DNA of 51,443 bases, from the NCBI GenBank assembly GCA_035356615.1, contig DAOQSN010000038.1, forward strand, positions 1-51,443. The letters are read 5' to 3'. Below, piece after piece: positions 1 through 7,545 of this stretch (position 1 is its first letter; every line of letters starts with the position of its first letter). The position numbers were made by a program, and so were the translations under genes. The notes beneath the pieces are model-generated. The model had not been told where the DNA came from. It saw nothing but the letters and a program-made list of their open reading frames with translations, and ran no database searches. The stretch is from JAKQDH01 sp029558835. GTDB taxonomy: Bacteria; Planctomycetota; Phycisphaerae; UBA1845.

Positions 1-349
1 CCCTCGGCCCCACAAAAAAACCGAAAAATCCCCACTGCTGTCTAACTTGGGTTAAAGTCGCGCTGCACTTGCCGGCATTGTGCCTTGACCTCTCTGCAGC
101 AAGCGTAGTACGATGCCTAAGATTGCACCGCGGTAGTGCACTCGGCCTGTGCGGCGTTCGGAGCATATTCGAGTGTCTGCGCGGGTCCGTTGCCTGGTGT
201 TGATACTTTGCGCTAAACGCCGCACGGAGCGTGGGCTAATGTACCCCGGCGCCTTCGTGTGCGACCTCGCTGCGAAGAGTGCAGAGGCCCGAGTTCCTGC
301 GACTTAGGTCTCAGAGTTGGAGTTTGACATACTGCCACGGAGTCTGCCC
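1..349. other. non-coding leader before the KAP unit
   Basis: I see no convincing gene. The stretch begins with A-rich runs near positions 15 and 28 and is less GC-rich than most of the window. A GGAG at 339-342 serves the gene starting at 350. No clear promoter pair was found; a GATACT at about 201-206 lacks a well-spaced -35. Confidence 0.5.
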
Positions 350-1318
350 ATGGGTGCGCTACTGCTCATCGCTGTCGTGGGTGGTCAGGTCGCTCTTAAT
401 GAAGCCTTATCACAAGAGTCGGGGGTCTCGGATGTACCATCCACAGCGAAGCCTGACGCTACGCGCAGTGAAACACGACGCGGCGTCGTGGGTCTGAGCG
501 AAACTGCTCTTTGGGCGTTGCTGAAGGTGGGCGCCGCCAACGTCGCCATCTGTCTCTCTGTTCTCTTGTGGTATGTGCGCCACTTCCTGGACAGCCTGCA
601 TGCTGCCGAGAAGGACTCACCGGAAATGCGGCAGGCCCTTGCGCAATCGCCGAGGATATTCGCAATCCTCGCCGGTGTTGGCTTTGTCGTCGCATCGAGT
701 GTGCTGGCGTACCTAGTATTGTGGGAGGGCAATGCGTTTTGCGGGAACGCCCCTGCCATACACAGCTGCGGCTTCTGGCTCCTTGTGCTTACCCTGTCCG
801 CGCCGGCAGCGGGCGCGGTGACAGTCGGGCTCGTTGCCTTGGCCGAGATTGGGTGGCTCAAGGGCTTGATGCGTGCGGTCACACACTTGTCCAGGTATCT
901 TCTGCCCTTCCCGAGGCGCCCTGTTCTTCTCGCGGGGCCACGCCAGGTACTGGGTTCGGCGTCGATCGGTCCGCCAGAGCGGGCCTTTGTTGCCCGCAAC
1001 GAAACCGCGGCGGTCTGGGAGGTGAGCCGTCGCTGGGTGCAAGACAATGAGCGTGCGTGGGGGCTCGGAAGGGGCTTCCTACGCGCGAACGAGTCCACCC
1101 TCGTCGCAATCGTCGCATCTTGCTGGCAACGCAGGGTTGCAAACAGACCCGATACAGCCGAACCGGACCATCGACTGGAAGGCGAAGTTGCCCGCGAGAT
1201 CGTGGGCGCTATGAGCGACCCACGGTGCATTCGTGCGCGCATCTTCAAGAGGCCCTTGCAGATAGCGCGCGCAGCCTGCGCCTTGTATGCGAAGTACGCG
1301 TCGCAGAGCGCGCACTGA
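350..1318 (+). CDS. multi-TM membrane protein, partner of KAP NTPase
   Basis: Not recognised as a known family. The ATG at 350 is preceded by GGAG (339-342) with a 7-nt spacer, which fits better than the upstream TTG at 317; it gives 322 residues. From that start there is a hydrophobic leader at about residues 2-15 and three membrane segments at about 55-77, 103-125 and 141-166, then a soluble basic C-terminal half of about 150 residues with no recognised motif. The stop is followed after 12 nt by the KAP NTPase start, whose ribosome site GGAG (1319-1322) abuts this stop codon, so the two are almost certainly co-transcribed. KAP ATPases are usually membrane-associated, often through TM segments inserted in the ATPase. 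Here the NTPase has none, so this protein may supply the membrane anchor; that is inference. Base composition is visibly less GC-rich than the genes from 4258 on. Confidence 0.7.
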   Translation: MGALLLIAVVGGQVALNEALSQESGVSDVPSTAKPDATRSETRRGVVGLSETALWALLKVGAANVAICLSVLLWYVRHFLDSLHAAEKDSPEMRQALAQSPRIFAILAGVGFVVASSVLAYLVLWEGNAFCGNAPAIHSCGFWLLVLTLSAPAAGAVTVGLVALAEIGWLKGLMRAVTHLSRYLLPFPRRPVLLAGPRQVLGSASIGPPERAFVARNETAAVWEVSRRWVQDNERAWGLGRGFLRANESTLVAIVASCWQRRVANRPDTAEPDHRLEGEVAREIVGAMSDPRCIRARIFKRPLQIARAACALYAKYASQSAH

Positions 1319-1330
1319 GGAGACATATCG

Positions 1331-4144
1331 ATGTCATTAAGCGACAACTTGCGGGACTTCTATCAGAATCAGTTGGTCACTCGTCTCAGAATGACGTATC
1401 ACGTAGCTGGTCCGCTACTGGATACACTGCTCACTGATGCGATTGCTGGTCGCGCCGCGGATGCCCTTTGCCTCTGCGATCTCCCCTGTGGCTTAGAGGG
1501 CGACGCATTTGGTTTCGAGACGTTGGCTCGCGACCTGTTCCACACCATGACAAGTGACTTCCTGCTTACACCCTATACGCTCTGCATCGACGGGGAGTGG
1601 GGAGCGGGAAAGAGCTCGCTGGCGAGGATCATTCATTCGCACTTCCAACGTGAAGACATCATCCGCAAGGGATGCCTTTCGATCTGGATAGACACGTCCC
1701 TAATCGACAATCACGATTGCGTCCTAGCAGTCTTGGGTGAAACCACCCTGCGCTGTGCTGTCCAGCTCGCTAAACGTATCCTCACAGACAGACGACGGCG
1801 GTTTGAGGAGAACATCGATACTCTGGGACCAATGTTCGTTGCCTTCGGGGACGCGCTAGGTAGACGCGACCAGAAGAGGGTTCTTCGTACGCTCAAGAGT
1901 GATGCATCCCGCTGGTACAGAGAGTGGGGGGCACGCAAGGTTTCTCACTGGGACTTCGACGCGTTTCGCCGACTTGTCAGCAGCATTAGGCACGGGCTTC
2001 TTGGGCGGGGTGGGCTAGCGAGGATTGCCTGGATCATTGACGATCTCGACCGCTGCAGATCCAGTGTCGTGCTTCGCATGCTCGACGTTCACCGAACGCT
2101 ATTGGAACAGTTGGGTACGGTCCTCATCTACCCCATGCATATGGAGATTATCATAGCTGTTGTCCGCAGACACTTCCTCGAGGAGGGCGCCGCACGCGCG
2201 CCCTACACCGACGCTCGGCACGCGTACGCCTGCGAAAGGCAGGCCGAGACTTACCTTGAGAAGATGTTCTTTCGCCGTATTCGTCCGCCGGAGCCAACAG
2301 AACAGCAGCTTGAGGAATGGTTGCAACACCACCTCCTTCCAGAGGGCGCTGTGTTTGGCGGGCTTGCTGAGTTCATGCGGGATGGCTACTTCCGCAATCC
2401 GAGGTACATCAAGAGGTTTGCAAATGCGGTCTGCACCCTGTCACAGAGGTACTCTGCGGCGAAGCAGCTGGCAGCGAGGCCTCAGGCAATGTCGGCCCTG
2501 GCGGATGATGACGATTCGTGGTATGGATTACTAGCACTGGACGACGACTCTTTGGCGCTACAGATCCTGGCGAAGGTAACCGCGTTTGCCCTAGCCGACG
2601 CATTTCGCGCGTTCTACGATCCCGCGCGCATGCCATCACCAGGACACTTGGTTGAGTGCGAGGTGAGCGCATATGCGGGAGATCCATTGCCGTGTCTAGT
2701 GTTTAACGAGAATGACCGGGCATGGGCCTTGGTCAACGAGCGAGCTTCGCCGGTTTTGGTGCGATTCCTGAAGAGCGGCCCGAGGCTTGCCGACCACTTT
2801 GCTGCGACGCGGTCAGCACTTCTTGTCACCGAGTCGGTTCTTCCGGTCCCGCATATCAGATGGCGCACAGATGTGAAGATCGAGGCGTTGAGCGCTCCAA
2901 TGGAGAAAGCAAGACCGTGGGGGCGTGAGGTGGCACCGCAGGACAGAGAGAGGGTGCAGAATATAGTGCAGGGTTGGTGCGAACGGGTGGGGCGTGAAGT
3001 AGTGGTTCCGACAAAGATACAGCGCATACTGCAGACTGTGGCGCCGGATTCGGCCGTGGAGGCTTTTGTGGAGCATGAGTGGAATCCGTCGCCCCGGGAC
3101 ATTGTGATGCAGGCTGAGCCCGCGTGGACGCAAGGCAGGGAGCGTGATGTGGCGTGGTTGTTCTGTGCGGCCTCTGTACATGAGGAGTGGGGGGCTGCCG
3201 ATGCCCAGGCGTGCCTTGGTCCAGCGAGGCAACTGAGAGATAAGGGGTACGCGATCTCTCTCGCCCAGATGGGGCTTGCCCGGCGGGGTGGCGACCCGGA
3301 CATGTGCATCGCTTGCGCGCAGGCGCTCGTTCGCAGCGGCTCTCGTCCGGCAGTCGAGCAGGCGCTGAGTGAAGCGCTGCGCTTGCTTGGGGTCGCCCCT
3401 GAAACACTCGCGTCGGGCAAGCTCGCTGTCGCAGATCGGCTTGACGAGGACGTGTTTCTTTCGGCGTTCCTGATCGCTACAGATGCTCTGGGTAAACTGG
3501 ACCGTTTCGCGGAGGAACTGAGCCTAGCTCAGGCAGCCGCGGGCACGAGGAGTGGACGGTGCTCTGCGGTAGCGAGGAATTTCGCCAGGGCACTGGAGCG
3601 TAACGGACAAGTTGCGGTGGCAGTCAAAGTGTACCACGCCGCAATCGCTTTGGATGGGGATCAAGACCAAGCCTGCGCGTGGTGTGCGGCTTGTGTCGAC
3701 GAAGGTGATAGGCTTGACTACCTGCTTGCAGCCGTGGACCGTGACCCAACGGATGGCGCGCTTGCGACCGCGATCGGGACTAGGCTGCACAACAGTGGGC
3801 ACAGGACAGAGGCTACTCCATGGTTGGAGCTCGGTGTGGCGTTGAAACCAGAAGCTAGGGAACACCGCTCAGCGCTGGAGAAGAACCTCCAAGTTACGCG
3901 CGGTCTGGCGGAGGCTTCCAAGGTAATGGACCCGGAGTATGTCCCGAGGGTAGACGATACGGCGCTCCGCGCTGCGGCCCATGCAGGCCATCGGAACCTC
4001 ATGAAGAAGATCATTCACGAGGGTAGGATCGAGTATGCTGGAGTGGTTCTGTTTGACCCGGACAACCTGCCGGCGTGGATTCAGGAGCGGTTCCCGCATA
4101 TCCAAGAGCGCGTCGCTTCTCCAAAAGTCGAACTGGAGGCGTGA
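1331..4144 (+). CDS. KAP family P-loop NTPase with TPR-like C-terminus
   Basis: 937 residues. Walker A is GEWGAGKSS at residues 88-96 (Lys94). Walker B is WIIDDLDRC at 234-242, with the DDxD acidic cluster of the family. The later NPRYIKRFANAV motif matches the KAP NPRxxKRFxN signature. These three together make the family call firm. Unlike many KAP proteins there is no membrane segment between Walker A and B. The region from about residue 600 on is alpha-helical and holds degenerate TPR/Sel1-like repeats, suggesting a protein-binding scaffold. Translation starts at ATG 1331 with GGAG at 1319-1322 (8-nt spacing). It lies 12 nt after a multi-TM gene and converges on truB. KAP NTPases occur in phage-exclusion proteins and predicted defence loci, so an antiviral role is plausible but not shown. 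Alternative: a membrane-tethered signalling ATPase. Codon use with many A/T third positions suggests acquisition by transfer. Confidence 0.85.
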   Translation: MSLSDNLRDFYQNQLVTRLRMTYHVAGPLLDTLLTDAIAGRAADALCLCDLPCGLEGDAFGFETLARDLFHTMTSDFLLTPYTLCIDGEWGAGKSSLARIIHSHFQREDIIRKGCLSIWIDTSLIDNHDCVLAVLGETTLRCAVQLAKRILTDRRRRFEENIDTLGPMFVAFGDALGRRDQKRVLRTLKSDASRWYREWGARKVSHWDFDAFRRLVSSIRHGLLGRGGLARIAWIIDDLDRCRSSVVLRMLDVHRTLLEQLGTVLIYPMHMEIIIAVVRRHFLEEGAARAPYTDARHAYACERQAETYLEKMFFRRIRPPEPTEQQLEEWLQHHLLPEGAVFGGLAEFMRDGYFRNPRYIKRFANAVCTLSQRYSAAKQLAARPQAMSALADDDDSWYGLLALDDDSLALQILAKVTAFALADAFRAFYDPARMPSPGHLVECEVSAYAGDPLPCLVFNENDRAWALVNERASPVLVRFLKSGPRLADHFAATRSALLVTESVLPVPHIRWRTDVKIEALSAPMEKARPWGREVAPQDRERVQNIVQGWCERVGREVVVPTKIQRILQTVAPDSAVEAFVEHEWNPSPRDIVMQAEPAWTQGRERDVAWLFCAASVHEEWGAADAQACLGPARQLRDKGYAISLAQMGLARRGGDPDMCIACAQALVRSGSRPAVEQALSEALRLLGVAPETLASGKLAVADRLDEDVFLSAFLIATDALGKLDRFAEELSLAQAAAGTRSGRCSAVARNFARALERNGQVAVAVKVYHAAIALDGDQDQACAWCAACVDEGDRLDYLLAAVDRDPTDGALATAIGTRLHNSGHRTEATPWLELGVALKPEAREHRSALEKNLQVTRGLAEASKVMDPEYVPRVDDTALRAAAHAGHRNLMKKIIHEGRIEYAGVVLFDPDNLPAWIQERFPHIQERVASPKVELEA

Positions 4145-4257
4145 ATAGCAGTGAGAATCCGGCACTCTCGACGTAAAGGACGGCAGCTCTGTTCACGTGT
4201 CGGGGCACATGGGCGTGACGCGCCGATCTCGACGACGGGAGGATGTGTCCTCAGCAG

Positions 4258-5022
4258 CTACTCCGAACCCGGCCGGCGCGGGATCAGCCGCGTCTCCGGC
4301 GTCAGCAGGCTTCGGGCGCGGTCGAGGTCGATCAAGTACTGCTCCGGGGCGGTGGCTGCGGTCAGCTTGTCAAGTGACCATGCGGTATCGAGCGTGAACG
4401 GGCCGACTTGGCGGCGGACGAGGCTGGTCAGGCAACCGCCGGTGGTCAGGTGGGTGCCGAGGTCGCGGATCAACGCGCGCACGTACGTGCCCCGGCCGCA
4501 GGCTAGCTCGAAGTCAAGGTGGGGCCAGTCGTACGCGTGCAGGTGCAGCCAGTAGATGTGCACGGGGCGCGGCGCGAGTACCACGGTTTCGTCGCGTCGC
4601 GCGCGGCGGTACGCGGGGACGCCGCCGATCTTGACGGCGCTGATGGCCGGCGGCACCTGCGCGATCGTCCCCTCGAACTCGCGCAGCGCCTCGGCCACCC
4701 GCTCGGCCGACGGGATGCCGGTCGGCGGCACGGGCACCGGCGTCAGCGGCCGATCCGCGTCGAAGCTGACGCTGGTCACGTCCAGCCGGGCGGTGGCTCG
4801 ATACACCTTGGGCTGATCCATGATGGCCTCGACGAGCTTGGTGGCCCGGCCGAGGCAGAGCACGAGCACGCCGGTGGCGGCCGGGTCGAGCGTGCCGGCG
4901 TGGCCGCTCTTACGCTGCCCGGTGATCCGCCGCACCCGGTAGACCGCCTGGGCGGAGGTCAACCCGGCCGGCTTGTCGAGAATGATGAGTCCGTCGAGCG
5001 TGGTGGTGGCCTCCGGGGCCAC
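4258..5022 (-). CDS. truB: tRNA pseudouridine(55) synthase TruB
   Basis: Makes pseudouridine 55 in the T-loop of tRNAs. The 254-residue protein has the family core: LDKPAGLTS near residues 15-23 and GHAGTLDPAATGVL at 40-53, whose Asp46 is the catalytic nucleophile. GRGTYVRALIRDLG matches the later TruB motif. It is shorter than the E. coli enzyme (314 residues), ending soon after the catalytic domain, so a full PUA-type RNA-binding tail is missing or reduced. The open frame starts with GTG at 5022; no strong Shine-Dalgarno precedes it. The gene is convergent with the KAP NTPase (113-bp gap) and is bounded upstream by nearly 1 kb of repeats. The usual neighbours rbfA, infB and rpsO are not here. 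Confidence 0.93.
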   Translation of the reverse strand: MAPEATTTLDGLIILDKPAGLTSAQAVYRVRRITGQRKSGHAGTLDPAATGVLVLCLGRATKLVEAIMDQPKVYRATARLDVTSVSFDADRPLTPVPVPPTGIPSAERVAEALREFEGTIAQVPPAISAVKIGGVPAYRRARRDETVVLAPRPVHIYWLHLHAYDWPHLDFELACGRGTYVRALIRDLGTHLTTGGCLTSLVRRQVGPFTLDTAWSLDKLTAATAPEQYLIDLDRARSLLTPETRLIPRRPGSE

Positions 5023-5053
5023 GGCCCCAAGGGGGTGGGGCAGTTGGCAGTTT

Positions 5054-5158
5054 TCAGTCGTCAGTCGTCAGTTCTCGGTCGGCACTCGGTGGTCGTCGGC
5101 TTTCAGCTATAAGCTGTAAGCCATCAGTCGTCAGTTCTCGGTTGTCAGTCGTCAGTCC
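5054..5158. repeat. TCAGTNN heptamer repeat tracts
   Basis: Two tracts with exact 7-nt period: TCAGTCG TCAGTCG TCAGTTC TCGGTCG from 5054 to 5081, and five more units from 5124 to 5158. The same family recurs at 7394-7435. It resembles the short tandem heptanucleotide repeats described in cyanobacterial spacers; function unknown. Confidence 0.8.
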
Positions 5159-5218
5159 TTGGCCGTTGTTCCGGCCTGCCGGCCCTGGAAGGGCCGCAGC
5201 CAGTGGCCCAGGGTGGCA

Positions 5219-5260
5219 ACCCTCACCCCCACCCCTCTCCCTAAAAGGGCGAGGGGTCAG
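5219..5260. repeat. G/C palindromic repeat, copy 1
   Basis: CCCTCACCCCCACCCCTCTC runs into a short A-rich loop and then GGGCGAGGGGT, so the RNA or single-stranded DNA would fold into a hairpin. Related copies lie at 5780-5822, 8262-8302, 8566-8606, 24591-24632 and 24649-24684. Confidence 0.75.
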
Positions 5261-5518
5261 AGGGCCATCGCGAGGTCCGTTGTCCTCCGGTCTGCTGGCC
5301 CTGGAAGGGCCGAAGCCGGTAGCCGGGGGGTGCCAACCTCCGGTTCGCGGCGTGCCCTCGTCTTTTTTCTCTCCCTGCGAGCCCCGGCAGGGCGAAGGAC
5401 TGCTGCACATTCCACAAGCCCACATGCCCTTCCTTCGCCCCGCTGGGGCTCAAATGTGTCTGGTTGTCGCGTCAATCCCAGGGGCTCACGCCGCCTGGCT
5501 ACCTACTTTCGCCCTCTG

Positions 5519-5725
5519 GGGCTTCCACTCGCGCGCGGGCTGCCCTGTCAGCTCACGCAGAGGCGCAGAGCACGCAGAGGGGCTTCCACATGCGCACGGG
5601 CCGCTCTGCTGCCACACTCCTTCCGTGTCCGGCGCCGTCCGGGGCTTCCACGCGCGCGCGGGCCGCTCCGTCAGCTCACGCAGAGGCGCGGAGCACGCAG
5701 AGGGGCTTCCACTCGCGGGGCCGGT
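5519..5725. repeat. 61-bp tandem repeat array
   Basis: The word GCTTCCAC begins at 5521, 5582, 5644 and 5705, a 61-62 bp period. Units 1 and 3 share a longer tail with CAGCTCACGCAGAGGCGC and GAGCACGCAGAGG; unit 2 has a divergent tail and unit 4 is truncated. No gene is needed to explain it. Confidence 0.8.
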
Positions 5726-5779
5726 GGTCAGGCGCGCGTCGTTCATCGGTCCCCCAACGGAGCGTCTTCGCGTCCGCGA

Positions 5780-5822
5780 CCCTCACCCCCAACCCCTCTC
5801 CCTGAAAGGGCGAGGGGTTCAG
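5780..5822. repeat. G/C palindromic repeat, copy 2
   Basis: Nearly the same as the copy at 5219: CCCTCACCCC, then CCCTCTCCCTGAAAGGGCGAG, with self-complementary arms CCCTCTCCCT / AGGGCGAGGG. Confidence 0.75.
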
Positions 5823-5828
5823 GCACCG

Positions 5829-5910
5829 CAGGACTTGGGCACCCGTCCCTCAATCGGCAGGACTTGGGCGACCCGTCCCTCGGGTCCACGGACCTGGGCC
5901 ACCTGCCCGG
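5829..5910. repeat. GGACYTGGG tandem units upstream of fmdB
   Basis: Three diverged units beginning CAGGACTTGGGC (5829), CAGGACTTGGGC (5858) and CACGGACCTGGGC (5887), each followed by a CACCCG- or CACCTG-like word. They are related to the 22-bp array at 6339-6447 on the far side of the FmdB gene. Confidence 0.65.
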
Positions 5911-5980
5911 CCGTTGCGGGCAGGATAGCCACTCTCTATACTCTGCCCAAGACACCCGCACGGGGAGGGAAAGTCAGCCG

Positions 5981-6214
5981 ATGCCGATTTACGAGTACAT
6001 CTGCACCGCCTGCCGGCACGAGTTTGAGGAGTTGGCCCGCACGATGGCGGCCAGGAAGCCGAAATGCCCCTCGTGCGGCAGTGGGAGGGTGGAGCGGAAG
6101 TTCAGTGCCTTCGCGGCCCGGCGGGGGGTGGAGGGGGCCGGTGGCGGTTGCTTCGACCATCCGGGCTGCGATTCCTGCTGTGCCGGCGGAACGTGCCCGA
6201 TGGGGGATGATTGA
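5981..6214 (+). CDS. FmdB-family zinc ribbon protein
   Basis: A 77-residue protein starting MPIYEYICTACRHEFEEL, the hallmark of the FmdB/CxxC_CxxC_SSSS putative regulator family. Zinc ligands are CTAC (about residues 8-11) and CPSCGS (about 28-33). A Cys-rich Gly tail near the end (CDSCCAGGTC) is common in the family. The ATG at 5981 has GGGGAGGGA at 5962-5970, a suitable spacing, so the long upstream open frame through repeats is not coding. FmdB proteins are thought to regulate or to bind nucleic acid, but no substrate is established. It sits alone between two repeat arrays; the next gene on the strand is about 260 bp on. Confidence 0.9.
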   Translation: MPIYEYICTACRHEFEELARTMAARKPKCPSCGSGRVERKFSAFAARRGVEGAGGGCFDHPGCDSCCAGGTCPMGDD

Positions 6215-6254
6215 CGGTTCGGAAGGGCGGCGGCGTGTGCGCTCGCAAGGGTGC

Positions 6255-6290
6255 CATGCTTTCCCGCGACAGCAGTCGCGGGTAAGCATG
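6255..6290. repeat. 36-nt hairpin repeat, copy 1
   Basis: Perfect arms: CATGCTT, a T-T bulge, CCCGCGAC, a 4-nt AGCA loop, GTCGCGGG, T, AAGCATG. The same element with similar flanks (GGGTGC before) occurs at 27513-27548, about 21 kb away, between nuoD and nuoH. REP-like mobile palindrome; no RAYT transposase is visible in the window. Confidence 0.85.
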
Positions 6291-6338
6291 CTCTGGCAGG
6301 CTGAGCGCATGCCGGTGTTTCATCAGTCCCCCAGGTCC

Positions 6339-6447
6339 AAAGGACCTGGGCCACCCGCCCAAAGGACCTGGGCCACCCGCCCAAAGGACCTGGGCCACCC
6401 GGCCAAAGGACCTGGGCCACCTAGCCCACGGATTTGGGCCACCCGGG
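6339..6447. repeat. 22-bp tandem repeat array
   Basis: Units AAAGGACCTGGGCCACCCGCCC start at 6339, 6361, 6383 and 6405, with a diverged fifth to about 6447. Units 1 and 2 are identical. There are no spacers between units, so it is not a CRISPR array. Related words lie upstream of the FmdB gene at 5829-5910. Confidence 0.85.
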
Positions 6448-6471
6448 CGACTGACGGTTCGGAGACGAAGC

Positions 6472-6963
6472 TTGGCTTCGATGCCTTCACAGCAGATGGC
6501 CCGGTTGCCGGTGGCGGTGTTTCTCGCCTGGCTGATTCCGGGTGCCGGGCACCTGTTCCTCGGGCATCGCGCTCGCGGGCTCATCTTCCTGGTGACGATC
6601 ACGCTGACGTTCTGGACGGGGGTGGCCGTGGGCGGCGTGCGCGGGACGGTGGACCCGCAGGAGCGCGGGTTGTGGTTCCTGGCGCAGGTTTGTAACGGTG
6701 GCAATGCGTTGAGCGGGCTGCTGCTGCACAAGATGGTGCAGCCTCCGCCTGTGGCCCCGGCCGTCGAGCAGGCGGCACACCGACTGGGCCGGGCGTCCGC
6801 CTCGGCGCGGGCGACGTATGCGGGCCACTGGCTGGGGCTGGACGTGGCGGTGCACTACACGGGGGTGGCCGGCCTGCTCAACCTGCTGGTGATTTTCGAT
6901 GTGATCCTGCGCGCGGAGCGCGCGAACCTGGTGCGTGAGGAAACGCCTGCTCCCGTGTCGTAG
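6472..6963 (+). CDS. DUF6677-like small membrane protein
   Basis: 163 residues with a membrane segment containing AWLIPGAGHLFLG near residues 19-31, a TM2-like turn, then a second segment (LIFLVTITLTFWTGVAVGG) and at least two more toward the C-terminus (LLNLLVIFDVIL). This layout resembles the planctomycete DUF6677 family, from memory rather than a search. Start: TTG 6472 is 7 nt after GGAG (6461-6464); the ATG at 6481 is the alternative, with a spacing too long for that site. The following gene encodes a 74-residue membrane protein, and the two are probably co-transcribed (164-bp gap). Function unknown. Confidence 0.75.
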   Translation: MASMPSQQMARLPVAVFLAWLIPGAGHLFLGHRARGLIFLVTITLTFWTGVAVGGVRGTVDPQERGLWFLAQVCNGGNALSGLLLHKMVQPPPVAPAVEQAAHRLGRASASARATYAGHWLGLDVAVHYTGVAGLLNLLVIFDVILRAERANLVREETPAPVS

Positions 6964-7127
6964 AGTGCCTCACGGGGGACGCTCATCCGGTTGGGAGAGG
7001 GGCCCGGTGGACGCTGCCGCGCTGCGGGCGGGGAGCGCAGGCGGGCGACGGCGACGTTGACCTTTGTCGGCTCCCTGAAGGTCGGGGTTCGGCGGGGCGG
7101 CGCAGCGCTTGCGATGGTGAAGTCTCG

Positions 7128-7352
7128 ATGATGCTGGCCACGATGTTCAAGGATGCCCTGTACCTGGCGTCGCCGCAGCGGCTGCTGCTCATCCTGCCGT
7201 TGTGCCTGGCGGTGGCCGTCGTGTACAAGACCACGCGCTGCGCCGACGTGAAGCAGGTGCCGATGGCGGCCCTCATACTGTGGGTGACGATTGTGATTGG
7301 CATGTACGCCGTCGGCGTCGGCCTGTGGCTGATGTACCTGCTGCTGGCGTGA
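7128..7352 (+). CDS. 74-aa two-TM membrane protein
   Basis: Small protein with two strong hydrophobic stretches (LLLILPLCLAVAVVYKT and ALILWVTIVIGMYAVGVGLW) separated by a short charged loop with DVKQVP. No known family is recognised. Codon use is regular and it follows the DUF6677-like gene on the same strand, which argues it is real. Start could be ATG 7128 or the second ATG at 7131. Confidence 0.65.
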   Translation: MMLATMFKDALYLASPQRLLLILPLCLAVAVVYKTTRCADVKQVPMAALILWVTIVIGMYAVGVGLWLMYLLLA

Positions 7353-7393
7353 CGTTGGTCAGTTAACAGCGCATCGCTGTCGGCCGGAAGCTG

Positions 7394-7435
7394 TCAGCTT
7401 CGAGTTGTCAGTTGTCAGTTATCAGTCGTCAGTGG
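7394..7435. repeat. TCAGTNN heptamer repeats
   Basis: Units TCAGCTT, CGAGTTG, TCAGTTG, TCAGTTA, TCAGTCG, TCAGTGG follow without gaps at a 7-nt period. Same family as 5054-5158. Confidence 0.8.
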
Positions 7436-7451
7436 AACGCCCAGTCCCCTC

Positions 7452-7497
7452 CTCTTGCCTCTTGCCTCTTGCCTTCCTTCCACCTCTTGCCCTCTGC
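7452..7497. repeat. CTCTTGC heptamer repeats
   Basis: Three perfect CTCTTGC units from 7452 to 7472, then diverged units with CTCTTGC again at 7484 and CCTCTGC at 7491. The same word occurs near 29100-29113 in the nuoC-nuoD spacer. Confidence 0.75.
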
Positions 7498-7545
7498 TTG
7501 ATTCGCCATTTCGCGGTGGGCTGACGCCGCTTGTTCATCGGGTCC

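Larger units (their letters stand above)
5023..5980. other. repeat-rich intergenic region
   Basis: Nearly 1 kb without a supportable gene. Long open frames cross it on the plus strand but consist of repeat translations. It holds heptamer repeats (5054-5158), two G/C palindromes (5219-5260, 5780-5822), a 61-bp tandem array (5519-5725) and 28- to 29-bp units related to the array on the other side of the FmdB gene (5829-5910). Confidence 0.8.

Noticed and set aside
385..1347. 320-codon antisense frame across the membrane protein gene
   Set aside because: Low-complexity Arg/Ser/Ala composition, no ribosome site, and the sense gene has TM pattern, ribosome site and operon context.
6339..6447. Possible CRISPR array
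   Set aside because: The 22-bp units are directly adjacent with no unique spacers, and no cas gene is in the window.
5142..6695. Long plus-strand open frames through the fmdB region
   Set aside because: They read through tandem and palindromic repeats; only the FmdB reading from 5981 shows family conservation and a ribosome site.
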